From positions 1 to 5,181 of the forward strand of contig CAIYPH010000140.1 of the NCBI GenBank assembly GCA_903928045.1: 5,181 nt of DNA, in the 5' to 3' direction. This document shows positions 1 through 5,181 of the stretch, one piece after another. Both the position numbers and the translations under genes were made by a program. Within the stretch, counting starts at the first letter, position 1. Each line of letters opens with the position of its first letter. Origin of the DNA: an uncultured Rhodospirillales bacterium (GTDB taxonomy: Bacteria > Pseudomonadota > Alphaproteobacteria > Acetobacterales > Acetobacteraceae). Under the pieces are notes generated by a model. It did no database searches and had not been told where the DNA came from. It saw only the letters and a program-made list of their open reading frames with translations.

Positions 1-603
1 CGCTTCGATATCGCGCAGGCCGGTGATCCCTTGGCCGCTTTCGACCCGCGGCCGCGCGCCCTGTGGTTCGAGGTCGGCTTCGGTGGCGGCGAGCACGCTG
101 AGGCGCTGGCGCGGGGCAACCAAGATATTGGCTTGATCGCCTGCGAGGTGTTCGAGACCGGCATCTGCTCTCTGCTCGCCAAGCTGGTGCCGGAGGGTGG
201 CGAGGTGAGCGCCCCGGTGCCGGGCAATCTCCGCCTGTGGGACGACGACGCGCGGGATCTGTTGCGCGCCTTGCCGGATGCTGCGATCGAGCGGCTGTTC
301 CTGATGTTCCCCGACCCCTGGCCGAAAATCCGCCATGCCAAGCGGCGCTTCGTGCACCCGGCCTTCATCCCCGAGATCGCCCGCGTGGTGGCGCCGGGCG
401 GGATTTGGCGGATTGCCTCTGATGATCCGACCTACCAGGCCTGGGTCGCTGAGGTGTTGGCCGGGCAGGACCTCTTCGCCGTGCCGCCGCCGGTCAGCGA
501 ACGGCCCGCGGGCTGGCCGCCGACCCGCTACGAGGCGAAGGCCCTGCGCGCCGGGCGCACGCCGCTCTACTGGACGTGCGAGCGGCTTAGCGCCTCCAGG
601 TAA
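1..603 (+). CDS. trmB: tRNA (guanine-N7-)-methyltransferase TrmB, 5' end missing
   Basis: This cytoplasmic enzyme transfers a methyl group from S-adenosylmethionine to N7 of guanosine 46 in the variable loop of tRNAs. The frame is open from base 1, so the gene begins to the left of the window; 200 codons are visible before TAA at 601-603. Family signatures are clear: the SAM-binding glycine-rich loop EVGFGGGEH (nt 70-96), the TrmB hallmark FPDPWPKIRHAKRR (nt 307-348), ASDDPTYQAWV (from nt 415), and a C-terminal TRYEAKALRAGRTPLY segment that ends in the normal family position. E. coli TrmB is 239 residues, so roughly 30-40 N-terminal residues are probably outside. A TTG at 31 is an in-frame start codon, but coding sequence continues upstream of it, so it is not the true start. 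The last 17 bases overlap the convergent glycosyltransferase gene. In alphaproteobacteria trmB often precedes rimP-nusA. Confidence 0.95.
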   Translation, partial: RFDIAQAGDPLAAFDPRPRALWFEVGFGGGEHAEALARGNQDIGLIACEVFETGICSLLAKLVPEGGEVSAPVPGNLRLWDDDARDLLRALPDAAIERLFLMFPDPWPKIRHAKRRFVHPAFIPEIARVVAPGGIWRIASDDPTYQAWVAEVLAGQDLFAVPPPVSERPAGWPPTRYEAKALRAGRTPLYWTCERLSASR

Positions 604-1675
604 CCGCCGAACTCACCGCGTAGTTCCACACCAGGCTCATCACTGCGCCGAGCACCCCGGCTGCGTACCATGTGGTGTGCGTCTCGCCCACCAGCAGGGC
701 GGAGATATTGACGTTCATGTAGGCGCCGACGCTGGAGATCAGTGAGAAGGTCAGCAGCCCGACCAGGAAGCGCGGCCCTTTGAGGCGGCGTTCGCGGAAG
801 GTGAAGGTGTTGTTGAGCGAGAAATTCCCGAGGATCGCGACCGCGGTCGCCAGCGTTTGCGCCGCGGCGAAGGATAGGCCGAAGCGCAGCCCGGTACGAA
901 GGACAATCAGATGCGCCGCAATCCCGACCGCGCCGACGCCGGCGAAGAGGATGAATCGGACGGGCACGATATGGCCCACCAGCTTGTCGACGATCAGCAG
1001 GATGTAGTCGCGCAGCACCCCGGCATCGAGCTTGCTTTCGCCGGAGACGCGGGTGCGGAACTGATAGGGTAACTCCTTGACGCGCGGCGGTGAGGGCAGC
1101 GAGGCGATGATGTCGAGCAGGATCTTGAAGCCCATCGCCGACAGCTTGCGGGCGGCCTGATCGAACACGCCGCGCTTCAGCATGAAGAACCCACTCATCG
1201 GGTCCGACACATGGGTGCGCAGCACGATGCCGGCGAGCCGGGTGGCGAGGCTGGACATCCCAGCCCTGGTCGCGTCCCACTCGCCGATGCCGCCGCCCTC
1301 GACGTAGCGGCTGCCGATCGCGATATCGCATTCATCGGCACTGAGCGCGGCGAACATTTTCGGCAGCACCGTCTCGTCGTGCTGCAAATCCCCGTCCATC
1401 GCGGCAATATAGGGGGCGAAGCTGGCCTGGGCGCCCTCGATGAAGGCCGAGGAAAGGCCGCGCCGGCCGATGCGGTGGATCATCCTCACCCGCGGATCGC
1501 CGGCGGCCACCTTGGCGATGGCGTCCCTTGTGCCGTCGCGGCTGTCATCGTCGACGAACATCACTTCCCAGTCGATGCCGCGCAGTACGCCATGCAGCTT
1601 GGCCACGAGCGGGGCGATATTGCCCGCCTCGTTAAGCACCGGAACGACCACGCACAACATCGGAGTGACTGACAT
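587..1675 (-). CDS. family 2 glycosyltransferase (polyprenyl-phosphate hexose synthase-like) fused to GtrA membrane domain
   Basis: A 362-residue protein with two parts. Residues 1-230 are a GT-A fold family 2 glycosyltransferase resembling dolichyl-phosphate mannose synthase: [12 protein letters not shown] (9-20), [10 protein letters not shown] (40-49), metal-binding MDGDLQHDE (93-101), IGSRYVEGG (120-128), SDPMSGFF (157-164) and RVSGESKLD (209-217). Residues 238-362 are a GtrA-like domain with about four hydrophobic helices (near 240-262, 266-287, 303-328, 336-358) and the family's N-x-x-F-T-F-R element as NNTFTFRER (288-296). The family chemistry is transfer of a hexose from a nucleotide sugar to polyprenyl phosphate at the cytoplasmic face; GtrA proteins are thought to help move the lipid-linked sugar across the membrane. 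The actual sugar and acceptor cannot be read from sequence. The ATG at 1675-1673 is preceded by only a weak GAAG-like site; a second ATG at residue 6 has none, so the first is preferred. It is divergent from rimP and convergent with trmB, so it is transcribed separately from the housekeeping genes. Confidence 0.93.
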   Translation of the reverse strand: MSVTPMLCVVVPVLNEAGNIAPLVAKLHGVLRGIDWEVMFVDDDSRDGTRDAIAKVAAGDPRVRMIHRIGRRGLSSAFIEGAQASFAPYIAAMDGDLQHDETVLPKMFAALSADECDIAIGSRYVEGGGIGEWDATRAGMSSLATRLAGIVLRTHVSDPMSGFFMLKRGVFDQAARKLSAMGFKILLDIIASLPSPPRVKELPYQFRTRVSGESKLDAGVLRDYILLIVDKLVGHIVPVRFILFAGVGAVGIAAHLIVLRTGLRFGLSFAAAQTLATAVAILGNFSLNNTFTFRERRLKGPRFLVGLLTFSLISSVGAYMNVNISALLVGETHTTWYAAGVLGAVMSLVWNYAVSSAVTWRR

Positions 1676-1729
1676 GCCGCTTCGTTACCGCGCCAAGCCG
1701 CGCCGGGGCAACGGGCGGGTGCCAGGCGG

Positions 1730-1758
1730 CTTGCATACGGGCGGCGGCGGCGCTATAT
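1730..1758 (+). promoter_or_regulatory. sigma70-type promoter for the rimP-nusA-rnpM-infB operon
   Basis: CTTGCA (1730-1735) and CTATAT (1753-1758) are separated by 17 bases. This fits the alphaproteobacterial housekeeping pattern CTTGAC-N17-CTATAT, with four of six matches at -35 and all six at -10. Transcription should begin near 1764-1766, giving a leader of about 65 nt before the rimP ATG. It is the only good promoter I see in the 155-nt divergent intergenic region. The spacer is largely a (GGC)4 run. The assignment rests on sequence resemblance and position. Confidence 0.6.
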
Positions 1759-1792
1759 GACGGGAATACGAAATCTTCCGCGACTATCGGGG

Positions 1793-1818
1793 GGTGGCCT
1801 TCACGGGCCGCCTTTTTT
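1793..1818 (+). terminator. Rho-independent terminator hairpin within the rimP leader
   Basis: GGTGGCC (1793-1799) pairs with GGCCGCC (1806-1812) as seven base pairs including one T-G wobble, around a six-base loop (1800-1805). Six T residues follow at once (1813-1818), then G and four more T. Because no plus-strand gene ends just upstream (the neighbouring gene is on the other strand), it is not an end-of-gene terminator; it sits downstream of the rimP promoter and would stop leader transcripts. Confidence 0.75.
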
Positions 1819-1823
1819 GTTTT

Positions 1824-1827
1824 GGAA
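1824..1827 (+). promoter_or_regulatory. unusually close ribosome-binding site of rimP
   Basis: GGAA is the only purine-rich site before the rimP start. It is separated from the ATG at 1831 by just three bases (CCC), shorter than the usual 5-9. It lies only five bases after the T6 tract of the attenuator, so the base of the hairpin is at the edge of the initiating ribosome's footprint. The TTG at 1822 overlaps this site and has no site of its own upstream. Confidence 0.4.
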
Positions 1828-1830
1828 CCC

Positions 1831-2358
1831 ATGACCGCCACCGGAGACATCCCGCGCCACACCGGCCTCGAAGCTCGCATCGCGGACGCGATCATGCCGA
1901 CGTTGATCGACATGGGTTATGAGCTGGTGCGCGTCGCCGTGCTTGGCCGCGAGCGGCCGACGGTGCAGATCATGGCCGACCGCGCCGATGGCGCGATGAT
2001 CACGGTCGAGGATTGCGAGGCGATCAGCCGTGCCGTGGGCGCCGTGCTTGACGTCGCCGACCCGATCCCTGGGAATTGGACGCTCGAAGTCAGCTCCGCC
2101 GGGATCGATCGGCCGCTGACCCGCATCAAGGATTGGAACCGCTATATCGGCCATCGTGCCCGCGTCGAGATGGACATCCCCGTGGACGGACGCAAGCGGA
2201 TCAGCGGCGTGATACTGGGCGCCGATGCCGCCGAGGCCCGCATGATCCTCGACGAAGGCGGCGAGCTCGCCCTGCCAATGGGCGATATTCGCCGCGCCAA
2301 GCTGGTCCTCACCGACGAACTCATCGCGGCCACCGCCGCCTCCAAGCCGACGAACTGA
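1831..2358 (+). CDS. rimP: ribosome maturation factor RimP
   Basis: A 175-residue protein of the RimP (YhbC/DUF150) family, which binds the 30S subunit and is needed for its maturation, helping assembly around the central pseudoknot and S12. The N-terminal alpha/beta domain (about 13-95) contains [10 protein letters not shown] (28-37), [13 protein letters not shown] (57-69), [15 protein letters not shown] (73-87) and the family signature [11 protein letters not shown] (88-98). The C-terminal SH3-like barrel covers roughly 105-168 (IGHRARVEM..., [23 protein letters not shown]). Length is typical for alphaproteobacteria. I chose the ATG at 1831; an in-frame TTG at 1822 would add three residues but has no ribosome-binding site. 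In many relatives the signature reads SSPGIDRPL; here P is A. It is the first gene of the operon, behind a leader with an attenuator, and 13 nt precede nusA. Confidence 0.96.
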   Translation: MTATGDIPRHTGLEARIADAIMPTLIDMGYELVRVAVLGRERPTVQIMADRADGAMITVEDCEAISRAVGAVLDVADPIPGNWTLEVSSAGIDRPLTRIKDWNRYIGHRARVEMDIPVDGRKRISGVILGADAAEARMILDEGGELALPMGDIRRAKLVLTDELIAATAASKPTN

Positions 2359-2363
2359 AAGGG
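2359..2363 (+). promoter_or_regulatory. ribosome-binding site of nusA
   Basis: AAGGG directly after the rimP stop, eight bases before the nusA ATG at 2372. It is a good site at normal spacing and supports that start; it also fills nearly all of the 13-nt gap, as expected for coupled cistrons. Confidence 0.65.
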
Positions 2364-2371
2364 CACGCCCC

Positions 2372-3895
2372 ATGGATACCGCCATCGCCCGTCCCGAACT
2401 CCTGCTGGTCGCCGATGCCGTCGCGCGCGAAAAAGCCATTGAGCGCGACGACGTGCTGCAGGTGATCGAGAGCGCCATCCAGAAGGCCGGCCGCGCCAAG
2501 TACGGCCACGAGAAGGACATCCGCGCCACCATCGACCGCAAGACCGGCGATGTCCGCCTCTCCCGCTGGACCGAGATCGTCGAGACCATCGAGAACGAGG
2601 AGACGCAGATCCCCGTTCATATCGCACTGCGCTTCCGCCCGGGCTCCAAGGTCGGCGATTTCATCATTGATCCGCTGCCGCCGATCGATTTCGGCCGCAT
2701 CGCCGCCCAGGTCTCCAAGCAGGTGATCGTGCAGGGCGTGCGCGATCTCGAGCGCAAGCGCCAGTACGAGGAGTTCAAGGACCGCGTCGGCGAAGTCATC
2801 AACGGCGTCGTCAAGCGCACCGAATACGGCAACCTCATGGTGGAAATCGGCCGCGCCGAGGCGCTGCTGCGCCGCGACGAGCTGATCCCGCGCGAGAGTT
2901 TCCGCAATGGCGACCGCGTGCGGGCCTATATCTACGACGTGCGCGAGGAGCCCCGCGGCCCGCAGATCTTCCTGTCGCGCACGCACCCCGGCTTCCTCGC
3001 CAAGCTGTTCGCCCAGGAAGTGCCGGAAATCTATGACGGCATCATCGAGATCAAGTCGGTGGCGCGCGATCCGGGCAGACGCGCCAAGATCGCGGTGCTG
3101 TCGAACGACAGCTCAATCGATCCGGTCGGCGCCTGCGTGGGTATGCGCGGCAGCCGCGTGCAGGCCGTGGTGCAGGAGTTGCAGGGCGAGAAGATCGACA
3201 TCATTCCCTGGTCGCAGAACACCGCGACCTTCGTGGTCAACGCGCTGGCGCCGGCGGAAGTCTCCAAGGTGGTGATGGACGAGGAGGCCGGGCGGGTTGA
3301 AGTGGTGGTGCCGGATGACCAGTTGTCACTCGCCATCGGTCGTCGCGGCCAGAACGTGCGTCTGGCCAGCCAGCTCACCCGCTGGGATATCGACATCCTC
3401 ACCGAGGCGGAGGAGAGCGAGCGCCGGCAGGAGGAGTTCCGCCGCCGCACCGGGCTGTTCGTCGATGCGCTCGACGTGGACGACGTGATTGCCGGGCTGC
3501 TGGTGCAGGAAGGCTTCAACACCATCGAGGAGCTGGCCTTCGTGCCGATGGACGAACTGGCGGATATTGAGGGTTTCGACGAGCAGGTGGCCGAAGAACT
3601 GATCCGCCGCGCCGAGAACCATCTCATCAAGCGCGATGGCGAGCTGAACGAAAAGCGCATCGCGCTCGGAGTGACGGACGATATCGCGGCCTTCGAGGTG
3701 TTCACCCCCTCGATGCTGGTGGCGCTCGGCGAGAAGGGCGTGAAAGCGCTCGATGACCTCGCCGATCTCGCCTCCGACGAGTTGGTGGAAATCGTCGGTG
3801 AGGCGGCGATGGACGAGGAGACCGCGAACGCGGTGATCATGGCCGCCCGCGCGCATTGGTTCGAAGGGGAAGATGGAGCCGCCGATCAAGGCTGA
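2372..3895 (+). CDS. nusA: transcription termination/antitermination factor NusA
   Basis: A 507-residue NusA, which binds RNA polymerase and nascent RNA, promotes pausing and intrinsic termination, and takes part in rRNA antitermination complexes. Domains in order: the polymerase-binding N-terminal domain (about 1-130, with [19 protein letters not shown] and [15 protein letters not shown]), an S1 domain (140-204, [15 protein letters not shown] to IFLSRT), KH1 (about 232-300, GxxG loop GMRG at 257-260), KH2 (about 301-350, GRRG at 323-326, then [16 protein letters not shown]), and two C-terminal helix-hairpin-helix repeats (about 370-418, with [13 protein letters not shown], and about 445-497, with [18 protein letters not shown]). 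Both GxxG loops are intact. Full length is close to that of E. coli NusA (495). The start has a good AAGGG site. Its 3' end overlaps rnpM by 23 nt. A NusA-responsive attenuator in the operon leader would make it autoregulatory, which is inference. Confidence 0.98.
   Translation: MDTAIARPELLLVADAVAREKAIERDDVLQVIESAIQKAGRAKYGHEKDIRATIDRKTGDVRLSRWTEIVETIENEETQIPVHIALRFRPGSKVGDFIIDPLPPIDFGRIAAQVSKQVIVQGVRDLERKRQYEEFKDRVGEVINGVVKRTEYGNLMVEIGRAEALLRRDELIPRESFRNGDRVRAYIYDVREEPRGPQIFLSRTHPGFLAKLFAQEVPEIYDGIIEIKSVARDPGRRAKIAVLSNDSSIDPVGACVGMRGSRVQAVVQELQGEKIDIIPWSQNTATFVVNALAPAEVSKVVMDEEAGRVEVVVPDDQLSLAIGRRGQNVRLASQLTRWDIDILTEAEESERRQEEFRRRTGLFVDALDVDDVIAGLLVQEGFNTIEELAFVPMDELADIEGFDEQVAEELIRRAENHLIKRDGELNEKRIALGVTDDIAAFEVFTPSMLVALGEKGVKALDDLADLASDELVEIVGEAAMDEETANAVIMAARAHWFEGEDGAADQG
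3864..3870 (+). promoter_or_regulatory. ribosome-binding site of rnpM inside nusA
   Basis: AAGGGGA lies within the last codons of nusA, with AAGG five bases before the rnpM ATG at 3873. It supports this start even though it makes the two genes overlap. The next in-frame ATG (3984) falls inside the conserved YlxR core and can be ruled out. Confidence 0.6.
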
Positions 3896-4508
3896 TCCGG
3901 ACGCTTCGGCCATCGACGTCGAGGATATCGAGGACGAGGCGGAAATCGGCCCGCTGCGCCGCTGCGCGGTGACACGGGCCCGGATGCCGAAGGAGCTGAT
4001 GATCCGCTTCGTCATCGGGCCGGAGCGTCAGGTGGTGCCCGACCTCACCGCAAAGCTGCCCGGCCGGGGAATCTGGTTGAGCGCGGTCGGGGATGTGATA
4101 GAAACCGCTCGTACTCGGGGCGCTTTTGCGAAAGCGGCCCGCGGTCAGGTGTCAGTGCCCCCCGATCTCCTTCCCGGTCTTCAGGTGGCGCTGGTGCGTC
4201 GGATCGGAGATACGCTTGGGCTGGCCCGCCGCGCCGGGCAGGCGGTGGCGGGTTTCGTGAAGGCGCGGGAGTGGCTGGATGCGGGGCGGGCCGGGCTCGT
4301 CGTGCAGGCCAGCGATGGAAGTGTTGATGAGCGTGCGCGTTTCCTGGGCGGACGGGCTGCGGAGCTGACAGTGGTGACACCGCTGGACGGCGCGCGGCTC
4401 GGAGCCATTTTCGGGCGCGAGCACGTGGTGCATGTGGTGGTGGCGCGGGGCCGGTTGGCCGAAGCGTTGCGCGTGGAGGCAGGGCGGTTGGCGGGTCTGA
4501 CGGCGTGA
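3873..4508 (+). CDS. rnpM: RNA-binding protein RnpM (YlxR/DUF448) with C-terminal L7Ae-like domain
   Basis: A 211-residue, two-domain RNA-binding protein. Residues 1-26 form an acidic leader rich in D and E. Residues 27-95 are the YlxR/DUF448 domain: [21 protein letters not shown] (27-47, in which RRCAVTR is diagnostic) and [10 protein letters not shown] (61-70). Residues 104-209 resemble an L7Ae/L30e fold: [19 protein letters not shown] (110-128), [20 protein letters not shown] (135-154) and [21 protein letters not shown] (176-196, shown here with its RNA-contacting hydrophobic strand). In Bacillus, YlxR binds the RNase P RNA and modulates its activity (hence RnpM) and is a short single-domain protein; the fused L7Ae-like half is typical of alphaproteobacteria, and its target is not known from sequence. 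The gene overlaps nusA by 23 nt, which suggests translational coupling, and the next gene, infB, starts 48 nt after its stop. Confidence 0.92.
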   Translation: MEPPIKADPDASAIDVEDIEDEAEIGPLRRCAVTRARMPKELMIRFVIGPERQVVPDLTAKLPGRGIWLSAVGDVIETARTRGAFAKAARGQVSVPPDLLPGLQVALVRRIGDTLGLARRAGQAVAGFVKAREWLDAGRAGLVVQASDGSVDERARFLGGRAAELTVVTPLDGARLGAIFGREHVVHVVVARGRLAEALRVEAGRLAGLTA

Positions 4509-4524
4509 TGCAGTCGGGCGGTGC

Positions 4525-4528
4525 GAGG
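4525..4528 (+). promoter_or_regulatory. ribosome-binding site preceding the minicistron before infB
   Basis: GAGG lies five bases before the ATG at 4534, normal spacing for that ATG, but 28 bases before the infB ATG at 4557. infB itself has only a weak GGAC (4547-4550) in front. This suggests that ribosomes may load at the short frame first. Confidence 0.4.
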
Positions 4529-4533
4529 CGCGG

Positions 4534-4560
4534 ATGAGTACAGAACGGACGGGTAGATGA
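4534..4560 (+). other. 8-codon minicistron overlapping the infB start (ATGA)
   Basis: An ATG at 4534 opens the frame MSTERTGR, ending at TGA 4558-4560. The stop shares ATGA (4557-4560) with the infB start codon, the standard arrangement for termination-reinitiation. A GAGG site stands five bases ahead of its ATG. The peptide is too short to have a recognisable function. If it is used, its role is likely to be delivering ribosomes to infB. A short frame with a start, a site and an ATGA overlap can occur by chance, so this is a candidate only. Confidence 0.3.
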
Positions 4561-5181
4561 GCGAAGGCAACGATCAGGACACGGGCAAGGGCAGGCTTTC
4601 GCTGCGCCCCGCAGGGCGGACGGAAGTCGGCCGGACCGTGGATGCTGGTTCCGTGCGACAGAGTTTCAGCCATGGCCGCACCAAGGTCGTGCAGGTCGAG
4701 GTGCGCAAGAAGCGCGCCCCGGGTGCCCCGGGCGTGCCGGCGCCGGCCGCCCCCGTGGCCCCCACGCCGGCGCCGACGTCCAACGTTGTCGCCCCCAGCA
4801 CGCCGCGCCCGGTGCAGCAGGTGTCCCGCCCGCCCGCCGGGGCCGGCCGCGCGCTGACCGCGACCGAGCTTGCCGTCCGCCAGCGTGTGCTGATCGAGCA
4901 GCAGCGCGAGGTGGTCCGCCGCGAGGCCGAGCGCCGCGAGCAGGAACGCCGCGAGCAGGAGAAGATCTCCATCCTCTCCGCCGCCGAAGAGGCGCAGCGC
5001 CGCGAGGAGGAGGCCCGCAAGGCCGCCGAAGAGGATGCCCGCCGTCAGGCCGAGGAAGAGGCCAAGGCCCGCGAGTTGGAGGCCGAGGCAGCCCGCGCCG
5101 AACAGGCGCAGGCGCAGGCCCAACCGGGCGCCGCGCAGCCCGCATCCCCCGCCGCTGCGGCCGCCCCCGCGCAGCCCGCCG
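4557..5181 (+). CDS. infB: translation initiation factor IF-2, N-terminal part (3' end missing)
   Basis: IF-2 is the GTPase that places formyl-methionyl initiator tRNA on the 30S subunit and promotes 50S joining. Only the first 208 codons are visible; the frame is open to the right edge, so the G, II, III and C domains lie outside. Residues 12-53 are the conserved alphaproteobacterial start block (LSLRPAGRTEVGRTV, VRQSFSHGRTKVVQVEVRKK). Residues 54-98 are a Pro/Ala-rich linker. Residues 99-189 match the IF-2-associated region: ALTATELAVRQRVLIEQQ followed by a long, highly charged E/R/K/A helix with a five-residue repeat RREQE twice (126-135). From 190 the chain turns Pro/Ala/Gln-rich again. 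An in-frame TAG at 4554-4556 directly before the ATG fixes 4557 as the furthest upstream start, and the conserved block begins soon after it. It is the fourth gene of the operon. Confidence 0.95.
   Translation, partial: MSEGNDQDTGKGRLSLRPAGRTEVGRTVDAGSVRQSFSHGRTKVVQVEVRKKRAPGAPGVPAPAAPVAPTPAPTSNVVAPSTPRPVQQVSRPPAGAGRALTATELAVRQRVLIEQQREVVRREAERREQERREQEKISILSAAEEAQRREEEARKAAEEDARRQAEEEAKARELEAEAARAEQAQAQAQPGAAQPASPAAAAAPAQPA
4932..4961 (+). repeat. two-copy 15-bp tandem repeat inside infB
   Basis: Two adjacent 15-base units (4932-4946 and 4947-4961) differ only at their last base and encode RREQE-RREQE in the charged helix of IF-2. The repeat is in frame, so a gain or loss of a unit would change helix length without breaking the gene. 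Such repeats are common in this low-complexity part of IF-2. Confidence 0.75.

Larger units (their letters stand above)
1765..1830 (+). promoter_or_regulatory. rimP leader, putative transcription attenuator
   Basis: The predicted untranslated leader of the rimP operon ends in an intrinsic-terminator-like hairpin lying between the promoter and the first gene. Rfam describes a 'rimP leader' in alphaproteobacteria as a putative attenuator upstream of rimP-nusA-infB, defined by a Rho-independent terminator, and this region has the same position and layout. The likely purpose is to adjust readthrough into the operon, possibly in response to NusA, which acts at hairpin terminators; that link is inference. 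Upstream of the terminator a small stem can form (1761-1765 with 1776-1780, about 5 bp, 10-nt loop), but its 5' side coincides with the expected transcription start, so it may not exist in the RNA. I see no convincing antiterminator pairing with the terminator arms. Confidence 0.65.

Noticed and set aside
31..33. TTG at 31 as the trmB start
   Set aside because: The frame stays open to base 1 with TrmB-like sequence, and starting here would remove the N-terminal part normally present in the family.
643..662. Small GC hairpin (GCCG...CGGC) just after the trmB stop as a terminator
   Set aside because: Only about four pairs, no following T tract, and it lies inside the coding sequence of the convergent gene.
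1211..1672. Plus-strand open frame of 153 codons opposite the glycosyltransferase
   Set aside because: The minus-strand reading has complete GT2 and GtrA motifs over its whole length; the plus-strand frame shows none and has no promoter or ribosome-binding site.
1676..1730. Promoter for the glycosyltransferase on the minus strand
   Set aside because: A TTGCCC-N17-GTAACG pair can be read on the reverse strand, but the -10 match is poor and no alternative is convincing, so no promoter was called. One must exist in or near this gap.
1801..2589. Minus-strand open frame of 262 codons opposite rimP and the start of nusA
   Set aside because: It covers the rimP leader and the rimP-nusA junction and has no recognisable domain. 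rimP and nusA on the plus strand carry clear family signatures.
3031..3840. Minus-strand open frame of 269 codons opposite nusA
   Set aside because: Ser/Thr-rich translation of the reverse strand of the KH and helix-hairpin-helix parts of nusA, without motifs; a compositional shadow.
4725..4760. GC-rich palindromic stretch in infB (GCCGGCGCCGGC region)
   Set aside because: It encodes the Pro/Ala linker of IF-2 and is explained by Ala/Pro codon use at high GC; no T tract or other sign of a regulatory function.
4152..5123. Long minus-strand open frame (323 codons) opposite rnpM and infB
   Set aside because: It spans two well-supported plus-strand genes and the gap between them. Its translation is low-complexity Leu/Gly/Arg, as expected from the reverse of Ala/Glu/Arg-rich IF-2 in high-GC DNA, and no family motif is seen.

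Overview
The window is a high-GC chromosomal segment from a bacterium, most likely an alphaproteobacterium. Three things suggest this: the gene order trmB / rimP-nusA-rnpM-infB; an RnpM (YlxR/DUF448) protein fused to an L7Ae-like domain; and an IF-2 whose N-terminus carries the block LSLRPAGRTEVGRTV...VRQSFSHGRTKVVQVEVRKKR (given with a gap). The promoter-like sequence upstream of rimP (CTTGCA-N17-CTATAT) also resembles the alphaproteobacterial housekeeping consensus. A Rhodospirillales/Acetobacteraceae origin is possible, but the sequence alone does not settle it.

Layout. Positions 1-603 (+) hold the 3' part of trmB, the tRNA m7G46 methyltransferase, cut by the left edge. Positions 587-1675 (-) hold an envelope-type enzyme, a family 2 glycosyltransferase fused to a four-helix GtrA membrane domain. 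It converges on trmB with a 17-bp tail-to-tail overlap. Positions 1676-1830 are the only sizeable non-coding stretch. They contain a promoter and, just before the rimP start, a GC-rich hairpin followed by a T tract. This matches the architecture of the known alphaproteobacterial rimP leader, a putative transcription attenuator. The plus strand then carries rimP (1831-2358), nusA (2372-3895), rnpM (3873-4508) and the 5' part of infB (4557 to the right edge).

How the genes work together. rimP-nusA-rnpM-infB is the classic operon linking transcription elongation, RNA processing and translation initiation: 30S maturation (RimP), transcription pausing, termination and antitermination (NusA), an RNA-binding modulator (RnpM) and initiator tRNA delivery (IF-2). 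Spacing is tight: 13 nt, a 23-nt overlap, then 48 nt. The 48-nt gap contains an 8-codon reading frame whose stop overlaps the infB start as ATGA. An attenuator in front of an operon encoding NusA gives an obvious route to feedback control.

The window is essentially conserved housekeeping DNA. I found no mobile element, CRISPR array, RNA gene or wholly new system. The points worth a second look are the leader attenuator so close to the rimP start, the minicistron in front of infB, and the glycosyltransferase-GtrA gene lying on the opposite strand between trmB and rimP.
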